A model generated the notes under the pieces. That model had not been told where the DNA came from and ran no database searches. It saw nothing but the letters and a program-made list of their open reading frames with translations. This document shows, piece after piece, positions 1 through 10,528 of a DNA stretch of 64,000 nt. Numbering within the stretch: the first letter of the stretch is position 1; every line of letters starts with the position of its first letter. The stretch is from Anastrepha obliqua (lineage: Eukaryota > Arthropoda > Insecta > Diptera > Tephritidae): contig NC_072892.1 of the NCBI RefSeq assembly GCF_027943255.1, positions 163,806,792-163,870,791 on the forward strand, in the 5' to 3' direction. The translations under genes and the position numbers were made by a program.

Positions 1-1030
1 GTGCCCGTTTTTCGGCGTTTTCCATAGTTTTGGCCAGCGTCTCGGCCGATATGGCGGCTATTTCCCGTCGGATATTGGCCTTAAGTGCGCCTAGTATCTT
101 TGGCTTGTTGACGTAAACCTTAGATTTCAAATAGCCCCAAAGAAAAAAGTCCGGTGGCGTCAAATCCGGTGATCGTGGCGGCCAGTCAAAATCGCCGCTT
201 TTTGATATCAAACGGCCAGGGAACAAAGTCTTCAATAAGTTGACGGTGGCTCGTGCTGTGTATGGTGGTGCGCCATCTTGCTGAAACCAGAAGTGCTCCA
301 TACCATTTTCACGAACAATCGGCATCACAAAATCGGTTATCATGGCCCGATAACGCTCTTGATTGACGGTCAATGGTTGGTGTTGACCATTTTCAAAGAA
401 GAACGGCCCAATGACCATATCAGCGCAAATGCCACACCAGACTGTAACTTTTTGGTCGTGGAGAGGTACCTCTTCAATAATTTGAGGGTTTTCGGTGGCG
501 TAGAAACGGCAATTTTGCTTATTTACGGTTCCGTTCAAGGAGAAATGGGCCTCATCACTCATAATGATTTGATGCCAAAAATCCTCATCAGTTTGGGCCA
601 TTCGGATGACTAAATTGGCATATTCCAAGCGACGAGGCTTATCGGCCGGCAACAGTTGTTGATTTAGTTGTATTTTGTACGGGAATATCCCCAAATCCAA
701 ACGAATGATACGTCGTAGAGTGGTCCGAGGGATGTCCAACTGAGCAGAACGACGATTACCTGACGTTCGGGGCGATGACTCGATACTGGCTCGTACGGCC
801 GCGATATTTTCGTTAGATCGTCTTGGCCGCTTTTTATTTGGACGTCGGGTATTAGCCACAGTGCCGGAAGACAAAAATCTTTTGCGCATTTGCTTGATTG
901 CGTTCTTTGACGGCGCACTTTTCACTTTATTTTTTTTTCTCCACGCACGTTGCGTTTTTACAATCGAGAAGGAATTTTGAATGTACAGCTGAACAATTTC
1001 AGCGCGTTCTATTGGGGTGTACTGTTTCAT
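1..1030 (-). CDS. DD41D mariner-like transposase, open reading frame, 3' end beyond window
   Basis: Cut-and-paste transposase. The frame is open for 343 codons from ATG at 1030-1028 to base 2 with no stop or frameshift. The N-terminal helix-turn-helix region covers residues 1-115. The first catalytic Asp is in SDEAHF (residue 159). The second is in WFQQDGAPPY. The third is in PPDFFLWGY, with 41 residues between the second and third, giving the DD41D signature of the rosa-type lineage described from tephritids. GTVNKQNCRFY and VTVWCGI are typical family blocks. Family members have about 345-360 residues, so only the last few to about 20 codons should be missing. The open frame suggests a young, possibly active copy. 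Activity is inference; the missing end could hold a lesion. Confidence 0.85.
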   Translation of the reverse strand, partial: MKQYTPIERAEIVQLYIQNSFSIVKTQRAWRKKNKVKSAPSKNAIKQMRKRFLSSGTVANTRRPNKKRPRRSNENIAAVRASIESSPRTSGNRRSAQLDIPRTTLRRIIRLDLGIFPYKIQLNQQLLPADKPRRLEYANLVIRMAQTDEDFWHQIIMSDEAHFSLNGTVNKQNCRFYATENPQIIEEVPLHDQKVTVWCGICADMVIGPFFFENGQHQPLTVNQERYRAMITDFVMPIVRENGMEHFWFQQDGAPPYTARATVNLLKTLFPGRLISKSGDFDWPPRSPDLTPPDFFLWGYLKSKVYVNKPKILGALKANIRREIAAISAETLAKTMENAEKRA

Positions 1031-1144
1031 GGTATAAATCTCCTTCGACTGACGCTTCCAACGCGGTATGTCATTAGCTGATCTGAAATTACAGTAAAAA
1101 GTTATAGGGTTACTCAATGGGTCAGTTTAATATGGCCAACCCTG
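1..1144 (-). mobile_element. DD41D mariner-like transposon, cut by left window edge
   Basis: Tc1/mariner-superfamily element read right to left. Its right end near 1144 begins CAGGGTTGGCCATATTAAAC on the minus strand and is flanked by TA, the usual target of this superfamily. A leader of about 110 bp precedes an uninterrupted transposase ORF. The other terminal repeat lies outside the window. It sits next to a different, decayed DD41D relic (1165-1600), so it probably landed in older transposon sequence. Confidence 0.85.
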
Positions 1145-1164
1145 TATATAAAATACAGCTAGTC

Positions 1165-1600
1165 CGCGATTTGAAGCCAGCGGATTGGAGGAATCATCGG
1201 CCCATATTTCTTCAAGGACGAGGCTGGTGTCCATGTAACAGTGAATGGCAAATGCTATCGCGCCATGATATACAACTTTTTGATGCCAGAAATTGAAGCC
1301 CGCGATCTTCACAACATTTGGTTCCAACAAGACGGTGCTACTTTCCATACAGCCGTTGAAACAATGGATTCACGGCATAGTCGTTTCGATGAGGAATTTA
1401 ACGTGCGTCTCGGACCAGTGGATGGGCTACCAATATCGCGTGATATCACACCTTTCGACCATTATTAGTGGGGGGTATGTAAAGTCTAAATGCTTCGTGG
1501 ATGAATCAGCTTCGATTGAGACATTGGAAGCCAATACTACTAAAGTTATTTACGAGGTAGCGACCGTAGACTTTCGGCGAGGAGGTCGGCATTAAACGCT
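1165..1600 (+). pseudogene. DD41D mariner-like transposase fragment
   Basis: Middle part of a second, different DD41D transposase on the plus strand. Recognisable blocks are GGIIGPYFFKDEAG, VTVNGKCYRAMI, WFQQDGATFHTA (second catalytic Asp) and ITPFDHY. It is broken by a stop just after the third-Asp region and by frame changes beyond 1470. No terminal repeats were recognised. It is not the same family as the neighbouring left-edge element. Confidence 0.75.
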
Positions 1601-1799
1601 TAGAAGTCTAAGCGGTGAAGATTGGGTTATTAAAGTTTTCCTTAAACTTATTTTCCAAAAATAGCCGTAAAAAGTATCAGAAATATTCTTATGTTGATTC
1701 CGTTGATACAGTTTAAAAACAAATGTAGGAGTTATTTTTTTGGAGAAGGTAGGTAGGTAGGTGTAATGGTTGAAATACCACTCGGCTATTATGAGGACT

Positions 1800-2060
1800 C
1801 AACATTCAGCCGGATACCGATGATCGGGTAAGAGATCTCTGAGACCAATTCAGTCTCCTTCCTGGCAACCTATGTCCTGGAACCCAGTTCAGAGAAATGT
1901 TACCTGCAAACTCAAGAGATTTGATCTCCTCCTTACAGGAGTTGACTAGTTTGGATCTGCACCACGGCGTCGTCAAAGCCTTGATCGCGGGTTCACTATC
2001 GGATAAAATGTTAATATCTGCCTAGCTTCCGCGTTCCTTAAGCATTTTGCATGCTTGCAG
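1800..2060 (-). pseudogene. non-LTR retrotransposon RNase H fragment
   Basis: Read on the minus strand, about 60 codons are open and match the RNase H module of I/R1/LOA-type LINEs: ILSDSEPAIKAL, then a Lys/Glu-rich helix with LVNSCKEEIKSL, then the typical SLNWVPGH strand. After WVPGH the sequence decays to stops. No adjoining reverse transcriptase is present, so this is a short truncated relic. Confidence 0.65.
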
Positions 2061-2470
2061 GAAAAACACTAGCAGTATTCGACAATTTTAAGGGAATAGA
2101 AAAATTATAAATTGGATTTAGAGAAAACTTCTGCTCAGACTCCCGATTCCATCTTGGATACGTAAGTGAAGACAGAGGTATCAGCTTCGGTTTGGAAAAA
2201 ATATTTTAAAAAATTAATTTCATTTTTAAAAACTCCATTTCTGGTGTTACTTTCAAATCGGTTCATTAAATTTTTCCGAAATATTTTGGCAGAAGTATTA
2301 AAATATTGGGTATGGGAATAAGTTTGCGCTCTCGTAAAAGAGGTGAAGCTGCTGATACTATTTTTGTGTTCTCTGTAGTAATATACTGGTGATTTGAAGG
2401 TGTATATGTGAGGTTGCAGTAGTCGACATTCTTTTGAAGCGTAAAGATCTTTTTTTATCTGACGTCAAAA

Positions 2471-2810
2471 ATGTCTACGTTCGTCCCGAAAAAATTGCTT
2501 TTGCAGGAAGTCATGCTTCATTATTACCTTGTAAAGAATAGTGCAGCTGAAACGTGTCTTATATTGATCAATATTTATGATAATCACGCTCTATCAGAGT
2601 GGTTTCGACGCTTCCAAAGTGGCAATTTCAACGTGAGTGATAAAGATCGCGAAGAGGCATGGGAAAAATTCGAAGATACTCAACTACAACAATTATTGGA
2701 TGAATGCGCATGTCGAGCCCTTGATAATATCTCTAAAGAGTTGGATGTTGACAGATCAACCGTCGGTAATTGTTTGCACGCGATGGGGAAGAAGCAGATT
2801 GCTGGATAAT
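2471..2810 (+). pseudogene. mariner transposase N-terminal relic
   Basis: The 112-residue open stretch resembles the paired-like DNA-binding region of mariner transposases. It has a first helix-turn-helix with ALSEWFRRFQSGNFNVSD (the family's WF..F..G.F... linker) and a second with ISKELDVDRSTVGNCLHAMG. No catalytic domain follows; the sequence breaks at 2810. It lies just left of the TIR element starting at 2939. Confidence 0.7.
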
Positions 2811-3510
2811 TGGGCAAACTGCCAATTGCTTAATATTGAAGGAGGCCGTTTGATGTGACAGATGTTTTTTTTTGTTTTATTTATGACAGCTATTTAAAGC
2901 AAACAGAAACAATCGTTGACATCCGATTGGCATAATGGCCTAGACAGCCTAATACGGATTGACAACTAGACTTAATTCTCATAATTTAAGCGTATTAGGG
3001 GGATGAGAATCGATGGCAACATTGCCGAAAAATGACAGTTAATTGTGAATGAAAAATAGTGAAACTTTTAAAGTGAATAACAAGAAAGACTGGAAGCAAT
3101 GCTAATGCACTAACACATTCGAAATTACATGAATTGTTTTGATATTTTGGAGCAGTTTCAGAAATTGCAATTAAAGATTTTCTTTTCATGAATAATTATT
3201 TCTTAGTATGAGAGCAACTATTTGCCGCCTGCGGTTCATCTTTTACTGACAAAACTATTCAATAAGCAAATCAACTGTAGAGTGTTAGTTTTGTTCGTCG
3301 AGAGAGGACTTTACAGCTCAGTTGCCTACTTGAATTTGAATTTGAAAAGGTCGAGCCAAGGAGCACCAGGAGATTTGGTGGCTCCTAAAACACTCAGGCT
3401 AAAGAGCCCATTGTATTTAAAGCTCTGGAAAGGGGGTAGATAGTCAAGGAGGGAGGGAGAAAAGTATCAGAGAAAGAGATAGAAAAGAATAGAGACAGAG
3501 ATAGAGATAG

Positions 3511-3910
3511 TTAGTCCTGTGAGAATTTTCCAGATTCTTTGGCAAATCTGTAAATATCCTCCAGTTTTAGAGAACGAATATTACTCATTCTCATGACATC
3601 GGAACCCAATACTCGTAGTCGCGCTCTAGCAAAGGCAGGACACTCACAGAGAAAGTGCTCAGTGCTATCCGCCTCCTCCAAGCATGACAGGCATACCGGG
3701 TCCTCGATGATTCCAATGGTGGTCATATGCTGACCCCATGGGTTGTGTCCTGTAATGATGCCGACCATCAACCGAATGTCTTTCCTTCTAAGTTTTAGTA
3801 GAAAGTTTGACAGTTTTCTGTTCGGACTTGTCACAAAACACTTTGCAGTTCTGCATCGTTCTAGACCGGGCCATCGCTCTTTATGTAGATTGCCTACATA
3901 ATCGCTGATC
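3511..3910 (-). pseudogene. non-LTR retrotransposon ORF2 C-terminal fragment
   Basis: The minus strand encodes a C-terminal LINE module: a Lys/Arg-rich segment, then GIITGHNPWGQHM, then a Cys/His motif DPVCLSCLEEADSTEHFLCE, ending in a short tail with a stop near 3511. The Cys-x2-Cys ... His-x3-4-Cys arrangement is typical of the region after RNase H in I/R1/jockey-type LINEs. On its 5' side it is interrupted by the foldback element at 3927. GA-rich low complexity (3440-3510) follows its 3' end. Confidence 0.75.
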
Positions 3911-3926
3911 CAATTATTGATTCCTG

Positions 3927-4411
3927 GGTATCCGGTCATTTTCCCGAATCGAATTTCCCGAATGCCGCTGGCCCGAATGTCTAAAATTCCGAATAACCAA
4001 AATCCCGAATGCCATTTTCCCGAATGCCAGTTTCCCGAATCCATTTTCCCGAAAACCAATTTCCCGAATAACTAATTTACCGAATATTTTTAAATAATTG
4101 ACGCATAAATGGTTCCAACAGAAGAATAATGTTACCATAGAAGAGAAAACAGAGTATTGGACTATTTAAAAGCAATTTCTTATAATATTGTGCTCTAATT
4201 GGTTTACAAATATGTATATGTTCACTTTTACAAAAATTTATTGCAGTAAATCCTTTATTACTAATAAAAAAAAAATTTATTTTTCGGGGACATAGCCATT
4301 CGTGAAACTGGCATTCGGAAAAATGGCATTCGGGATTTTGGTTATTCGGAATTTTAGACATTCGGGCCAGCGGCATTCGGGAAATTCGATTCGGGAAAAT
4401 GACCGGGAATC
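3927..4411. mobile_element. foldback element with TTTCCCGAAT-motif arms
   Basis: Two arms of about 110-120 bp (3927-4045 and 4295-4411) are near-perfect inverted copies. Each is built from repeated units of the form TTTTCCCGAAT. An AT-rich loop of about 250 bp separates them. GATTCCTG flanks both ends (3919-3926 and 4412-4419), giving an 8-9 bp target duplication, as expected of Mutator-like elements. The outer end GGTATCCGGTCATT resembles the end of the MULE at 33298-34172. No transposase is seen, so it is non-autonomous. Confidence 0.8.
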
Positions 4412-4538
4412 GATTCCTGCGGGACTGATTCCGATTATTGGCTCTGGCTGTGAATCCGCGTAACAACTGTCTGTCACACTACAATTTTAACTAGAATTAA
4501 CTGCCGGTAATCCCGATTAACGTCGTCTTCTGTCTAAG

Positions 4539-7500
4539 CTATAGCGCGCTTTGCTCTAAAGGCAGATTCGCGGTTCTTGTCCGGGCAACTTTTCATTTGC
4601 TTTCAATAATTTCTAGTCCAAAAGAGTTAAAGAGAAAATGGCAATCTAATCATCAAGTTGTTCGGACAGAAAGTCAGAATAAATTTGATTCGAACTAAAC
4701 CACATTTTTGTTGCACTCTCAGTGAGGCAGAGTAAGAAAATTAGCAACTTAAAGTTGTCTCGACAGGAGTGGTGATTTCGTCTTACAGCAAAAGACAAAA
4801 ATTTTTTAAACTCTGTTCCTCAGATGCGCGATCAAACGACCGACGTCGTAGGCAAGACATCGCGCCAGCTATTTTGAAAACTGCATTTTTGATGTATGCA
4901 GCAACAAGAAAGTCTATTTATACATCCATCATACAAGACGACCGTTAATGCCACTTAATACTTCTAATGATCTCTCGAGTTCTATTCCGCTTGAATTTAC
5001 GGTGTCAAAGAATGAATTTTATAAATTTCTACACTTTTTTTAAAATCTATTTATTTAACTATTTCTACTTATTTAGCTCATCTTAGCTCTAAATGGTCTG
5101 TAAAAACTATAATTATGTTTTAGACTCAAAATAAACAAAAACGAAAACAAAAAATAAACATCCACTTATTTTTAAGCATATATTTTTTACCAAAAATTAC
5201 TCAGTATATCCTAGCCTAAATTTTGATGGTTTAGAGGTATTTACATATATCGAGTTTCAAACAATAGTCAGTAGTCACTTTACTGCTTGCTAGCCACTAT
5301 AGTGATTACGATTACTGACCTCTTACAAGTACAATCACTAAGTCCACCTATTTCTTATTTAAACTATTCTCTGTACTACACTTGGAAAAGTAAATATAAT
5401 GTCCTTTTCCCTAAATTAATTTTAACTTTAGCTTTCAGCAAACAAATGTGCACATAAAATACGGATTAGTAGATACCTCACGAAATTTATTTTGTGTTGG
5501 TGGCTTGGACACGTGTGATATACGGTACACAACCTAAACAATTAGAATACGTAATTTAATATTTTATCCAAAAAGTTTTTTCACACGCAATACACAAGTA
5601 CACAACAAAATGGCACGCACACACATATACACGTACACATATAAGTGATATAAATGATAGATTCTTAGATCGAATTAAGCGGCGTACTAAAGTGGGTAAC
5701 ATGCATACATGCATACAAGCATACATACGAAGGTATTATATGAAGATAAGCGTTTCAAGTTCATACTACTGGCATAGTAATTAACTATTTTTATGGTAAT
5801 GAGTTTTTATGTGAAATAATCAGAAAGTTAATATAAAACATTGAAAGGCACTTGAACTTCGAGGCTCCGCTCCTACACCCGTTAAGTGCACCTCTTACAT
5901 ACTCGCAGACGTATTTATTTTGTATTCACAGTGCGCAAGGTTACATAAAAAATTAAAAAGGATAAAAGGGATAAAAATCGATTTTTTGTTTTTGCATGTT
6001 ATTGTAGTAAAACATTTCAAAAATACCGTGTTAAAATTTTAAGTCAATCCGAGCAAAACTTTTTAAGTTATAGAGCATAAAGCCGAGCCGCCTCAAGCAT
6101 CTGCCGAGATAACTTAAAACTTTAAACGCGGTTTTCACGAACCTTTTTTTTTTAAAGTGCGTAGTCATTGGCATTTAAAAACTACTCAACCGATCCTTTT
6201 GAAATTTTGCACACATATTTTACATATAAAAAACCTCCCGCCAACGTTTTTTTTCGCCATTTTTTTTTTATATTAAGGTGGTTTTACACCTACAAAATGG
6301 CGGCATTTTTTCGTCAAAAATCACTTTTTACTTCAAACGACTACCAAATGGCTGAAAATGAAAATAAATCGTCAAAATAAACGTTGGGGGCATGTTTAAC
6401 TCATACTTTAACTAAATTATTCGATTTTTTTGATTTCAGATGATTCTACGCTGAGATATGCTGACTACTGCAAAATATATTTTTGAAAAGACGTCTACGT
6501 AAATGTGCTCTCATTCGCTCATTTTGCAATATTTTTACATGAACATTTTATCAAATATTCTTGAGATGTTACTTTATAATATGCAACAACTTTTAATAAA
6601 CTGACTTGAACCGTTTCGCTACAATAAATTCATGAAAAAAGTGTTTTTTTTTAGCGTTTATCCCTTACCCCCCCCTTAATATGAATAAGGTAACATGAAA
6701 AGTTTCCCGCAGTGTCGCATTAAAACGACATGGTAGTCAATGTATTTTACCGCTATATCATTAGATGCACTTGTGTCTTTATTTTTACTAAAATTGGAAA
6801 TTTTGAATCCGTTTTTCTTAAAATTTTAATTTTTTTGGTTAGGACGTTATTGCAATAAACGAGCGATACGTCTCGGGAAATATAAATTTCTCAAAGGTTG
6901 AAGAACCATGTTTTTGGTGTTTGTTCTGAGCGAAATGAACTTTTATAATCTGGGATTAAAACAGACATGCCTAACGTTTGTGCTCGCGAACGAAAACAGC
7001 CTTTGTACCTTCAAGTATACACATATTAAGTTTATGTACTTTTACCACACATAACAGATCGCGTCATGTTAGAAAGCAGTCGTGAAACCCCATATCAATA
7101 CTTTCTACCAAATGCGTCTTTTTTTCTTCCGACTACTTCTTTGAGGATCATAGGACCTTTACAAAGCTTCTCTAACTAAATGTGTCTTAACAGCTGTAAA
7201 ATTTCTGTTTGACTTGATTCAATTTTCTCATGTGGGCACCTTCCAGTTTTTATAATTCATTTTCAAAATGGAATCAAGCAATTCGCTGATCGCGGATCGC
7301 TGTATTCGACCATGCAAATCGTTCGGTAAAATGAAAATTGAGTTGCCAAACTACGAAATGATAGCTTATGTTAAGACAGTTATGGCAAAGCTCTCACCAT
7401 AGTCGGTTTAATGTTACCTGAACGGCCGTATTTATATCCATCCAAGGACTATCACTCCAGCAGTATTCCTCGTACATGTATGAGGAATGTTTATGCTGCT

Positions 7501-7756
7501 ACAACAACAATAACAGTGATGGTAAAAAATTTGGTAAGGCAGACAACAGTAAAATGCGAGGTCTCCACCTGAAAATTCTGTTTTAACAGAGCATTTTAAC
7601 CATAATTTGTATAAGGTGTAGATGCGGGGTTATGCCTGCAGTCCGTTGCTGTTTACCGCCTGTTGTTTACACGTACTGAACACATTCGCAACAATTTCAT
7701 ACATTTTGGGACATTTTAATTCTGACGAAGCTGGTCCCAAAGAAGTGAAGTAATTG
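4539..7756. other. no gene recognised; AT-rich intronic DNA
   Basis: AT-rich sequence with dispersed CA/TA-type microsatellites (about 5580-5740). A 60-100 bp stretch at 7400-7515 ends in GCTGCTACAACAACAATAAC, which looks like a jockey-type LINE 3' tail. No exon matching the missing Mgat2 C-terminal domain was found on the minus strand. Confidence 0.5.
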
Positions 7757-7864
7757 CCTAGACGGACGGCATTGTTAATCGGGATTAACGAGTTCATTCG
7801 GAATTAAGTGCAATTAATGCGGATTGACAACTAGACTTAATTCTCATTATTTAAGCGGATTAAG

Positions 7865-8102
7865 TAAACAACCGGAGAAAAAGGAAACAATCTTCCATTT
7901 CCTCTGTGAATGCCGCGCCCTATGGAAAGGCAGAATGTTAACCCTGGGCAAACCGCTGTTCGAGAGTCTACAGCACAGACTGGATATAGTCTTGCTGTAA
8001 ATAACTGTTAGACAAGTTGGTAACGAGAATGTGGCAACAAAGTCCTGCGGAAGCGCTAATTGGATTCTGGATGAATCACCACTCTAACCAATCAACCAAC
8101 CA
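7865..8102 (+). mobile_element. 5'-truncated non-LTR retrotransposon tail
   Basis: Encodes the end of a LINE ORF2 (EKETIFHFLCECRALW, stop after DIVLL) and a short 3' UTR ending in AACCAATCAACCAACC. It is flanked by AAGCGGATTAAG on the left and AAGCGGATAAG on the right, a target duplication of about 11 bp inside copy B. This is therefore a younger insertion into that element. Confidence 0.7.
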
Positions 8103-8474
8103 AGCGGATAAGGAATTTTCGATGGCAAAATTGCCGAAAAATGACAGTTAATATCTATTATGAATGGAAACTAATGAAACTTTTAAAGAGAAGAACAAGG
8201 AAGACCGAAAACAATCATTGCAGCATTAAAATTCTGGAGCAATATGATGACCACAACAGGAGTATTTATTCTATAGCATTTTCGTTTTAGTGGTTTTAAA
8301 TGCGGTTTTCCAATTTCAGATGGCAAGCAGAAAGAAAAGTTCAACCTGGACGGAAAGGGACGATGCATCTTTTACTGACACAACTATCGTATCAAAAAGT
8401 AAAAAAAATGCGTTAAAAATGCATATATTTCTCAATAAAAAGCATTATTATAGCTAAGGAATTGATTAAAAATA

Positions 8475-9033
8475 AAGGGTTTTCCAATAAGAAGTGTTAT
8501 TTTGATATTCAAAGAAAAATGCTCTTTTTTCATATGAATGATCGGATGTTTATTTCATTATAAAGAGGAAGATATGCCGTTAATAGTGGAAAGTAACATG
8601 AGGCAAATGACCACTACGACCACGCTTACAGGACAATATCCTTTTCATGATTCCATAACCGAATTGCAAAGTGGCTGCCCTATGTCCTCGATAGTCTCAC
8701 GAATTCCATCTTTGAGGTGTTGAATCGACCCTGGGCTGTTGGCGTAGACCTTCTCTTTCCCTCTATTCTTGGCACCAAAGAAAAAAGTTACAAGGTGTTA
8801 AATCACAAGATCTCCGTGGCCAATTGTGATCACCTCTTCGAGAGATAACACGGTCGGGAAACTTTTTCCGTAAAAGATCAATGATTTCGTTGCTTGTGTG
8901 GCACGTAGCGCAGTCTTGTTGAAAATAAACGTTGTCCAGATCAATACCATTCAATTTCCGCCATAAAAAATCGTTAATCATCTCTCGATAGCGCAATCCA
9001 TTCATAAATGACACCTGTTATTGGAAAACCCTT
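8475..9033 (-). mobile_element. non-autonomous DD41D element, 559 bp
   Basis: Terminal repeats AAGGGTTTTCCAATAAGAAG and AAGGGTTTTCCAATAACAGG in inverted orientation, each flanked by TA. The interior keeps only the distal part of a DD41D transposase on the minus strand: RYREMINDFLW, VYFQQDCATCHT, then SCDLTPCNFFLW, with Asn replacing the third Asp. The N-terminal half is deleted right up to the terminal repeat. Related copies lie at 41938-42862 and 48216-49036. It is nested in copy B. Confidence 0.85.
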
Positions 9034-9463
9034 TATTTGTAACTTTTCCAAGTCAAAGATATTTTTGTGCATTTTTTATCTATTACACTGTGTGACAAAA
9101 AAAAAAAATTAAATATACTTTTATGGAGACCTAGCAAAACTTGTGGCTATAGAAAAACTAAACAAAATGGTATAGGAGAAATTTCCAATACACCCCCAAA
9201 ATCTCATTTTATGGCCATAAAACCGTTTTTCAGTAGGTTGATGTGAAGAATCACTCCTAACTTCGCCAATTTCCATCCGATTTCGAATTTGTTTTTTTAG
9301 TTCGAAAGAACAAAAACAAGCCTTTTTGACTGTGTGTTGACAATTTTTCTGAAATGACAACTGACGAGACTGTAGACGGAAGTATTTGGAACGTGAACAA
9401 CGTACAATTTTAATCAGAATTAACTGCGCCGGTAATCCCGATTAACGCCGCTGTCTGTCTAGG

Positions 9464-10180
9464 CTGGTTAGAACGGTTGATATAAAAATTAGCCTCACTT
9501 AAATTCCACCAAGTAACAGTTATTTTTACAGCAAGGTTACTTTCTAAAATTGTGCACATTTTTAAAACGCCTTTGTTCAAATCACAAAATCTAATTTTAG
9601 AGTCTATTTGAAAGTTACATAATCACAAGTATGTATGTGTGAATGCATTAATGTATGAATGTGTGTAGAGTTCTTGGAATGAAACGTTAAAAGGAATGAC
9701 GTCAAACAGTACAATGCAAAGGTAAAGTTAATACTTTTAATTTTTAATGCGACTTCCACAAAGGCAACAACTCAAAATAGCACAGCTTTACATTTTCGTG
9801 CAAATGGCGAACAAATTAAAGTGAAAGCTTGGGCAGTTAGACAGTCAGTTATAAAAAAGGCGCTTTTGGGGGGAAGATAAATAAAAAGGAGAAAGCAAGA
9901 AGCAAGAAAAAAGACATGGGATATTAACTAACAGCCCGCATGCCAACACACACATAAAAAATTCTCCACATAAAAATATACAAATAAACAAATGCATGAA
10001 GACCGCATAGCAAATGACGACAAACAGGCCATATCGATTAATGATTTAACTAATTTTGTTACTTAAATACAAAGCATACAAATATAATACAAATAATTGT
10101 CAGGGCTATATGACAGCATGGATAGGTTACTTTGTAGCTATTTTAATTTTTATTTGCATTTTTTCTATTAGCCCAACTAC
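9464..10180. other. Mgat2 intron after coding exon 8; nothing recognised
   Basis: AT-rich unique-looking DNA. It starts with the exon-8 splice donor (GTAGTT on the minus strand, from 10180). The expected next Mgat2 exon, containing the HNMG and DDYNWDW blocks of GnT-II, was looked for by eye and not seen here. Confidence 0.5.
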
Positions 10181-10528
10181 CTTCTGATAGACAGAATACA
10201 GTGATGGTAGCACGTGATAACTCCACGATTGCTGTGCGGCGCTTTTATCTGTTGTGGTTGTGGTGGAAGTGGTTATGGTATTGTGGTTGTTAATGATGCG
10301 TGCGTTGTTGGTGTTGGTGATTGTATCACCGACATACACTTTTTCTTTATTATTTTCATTAAAATACTTTTTATTAAAACTATTCGCAGCTGATGTGGAC
10401 GATGACGATGACGATGCGTGCGATGACAATTGCTGTGAGTTTCTATTTTTATTGCGATTATATCCTAATAAATTGCTGGAAGTGAGCAGCGAGGAAGCAT
10501 ATTGGCTGCTAAGGGATTTCTTATTAGT
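10181..10528 (-). CDS. Mgat2: Mgat2 coding exon 8 (low-complexity insert)
   Basis: The only available acceptor is GGCGACAG before 10528, in phase with exon 7. The donor is GTAGTT after the codons for YSVYQK. The 116 codons are rich in Ser, Asn and Thr, with runs such as SSSSSS and TTTTTT. This is a lineage-specific loop inserted between the LGTY block and the C-terminal half. Reading on past the donor would stop at 10127, giving an alternative short isoform; which is used cannot be told from sequence. Confidence 0.75.

Larger units (their letters stand above)
2939..4538. mobile_element. TIR DNA transposon family A/B, copy A (superfamily unknown)
   Basis: Ends CCTAGACAG (left) and CTGTCTAAG (right). 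The left subterminal block GGATTGACAACTAGACTTAA (2956-2975) and the block GCCGAAAAATGACAGTTAAT (3023-3042) recur in copy B at 7757-9463. The interior is largely replaced by a LINE fragment and a nested foldback. No clear target duplication is seen, so the superfamily is undecided; PIF/Harbinger is one possibility. Confidence 0.6.
7757..9463. mobile_element. TIR DNA transposon family A/B, copy B
   Basis: The left end CCTAGACGGACGG with TTAATCGGGATTA is inverted at the right end (TAATCCCGATTAA, then CTGTCTGTCTAGG at 9451-9463). Subterminal blocks are shared with copy A. At 8323 a short plus-strand ORF begins after a possible splice acceptor (TTTCAG); its start MASRKKSSTWTERDD resembles a Myb/SANT-like DNA-binding domain. 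A LINE fragment and a DD41D derivative are nested inside. Superfamily unknown. Confidence 0.6.

Noticed and set aside
278..613. Plus-strand open frame of 111 codons
   Set aside because: It lies antisense to the intact DD41D transposase and has no ATG start; the minus-strand frame explains the sequence fully.
5580..5740. Binding-site cluster in CA/TA-rich DNA
   Set aside because: Looks like ordinary dinucleotide microsatellite decay.
10127..10180. Mgat2 ending at the stop at 10127 as the main form
   Set aside because: This would remove the conserved C-terminal catalytic half; a splice donor at 10180 in phase is the better explanation, so the short form is kept only as a possible isoform.
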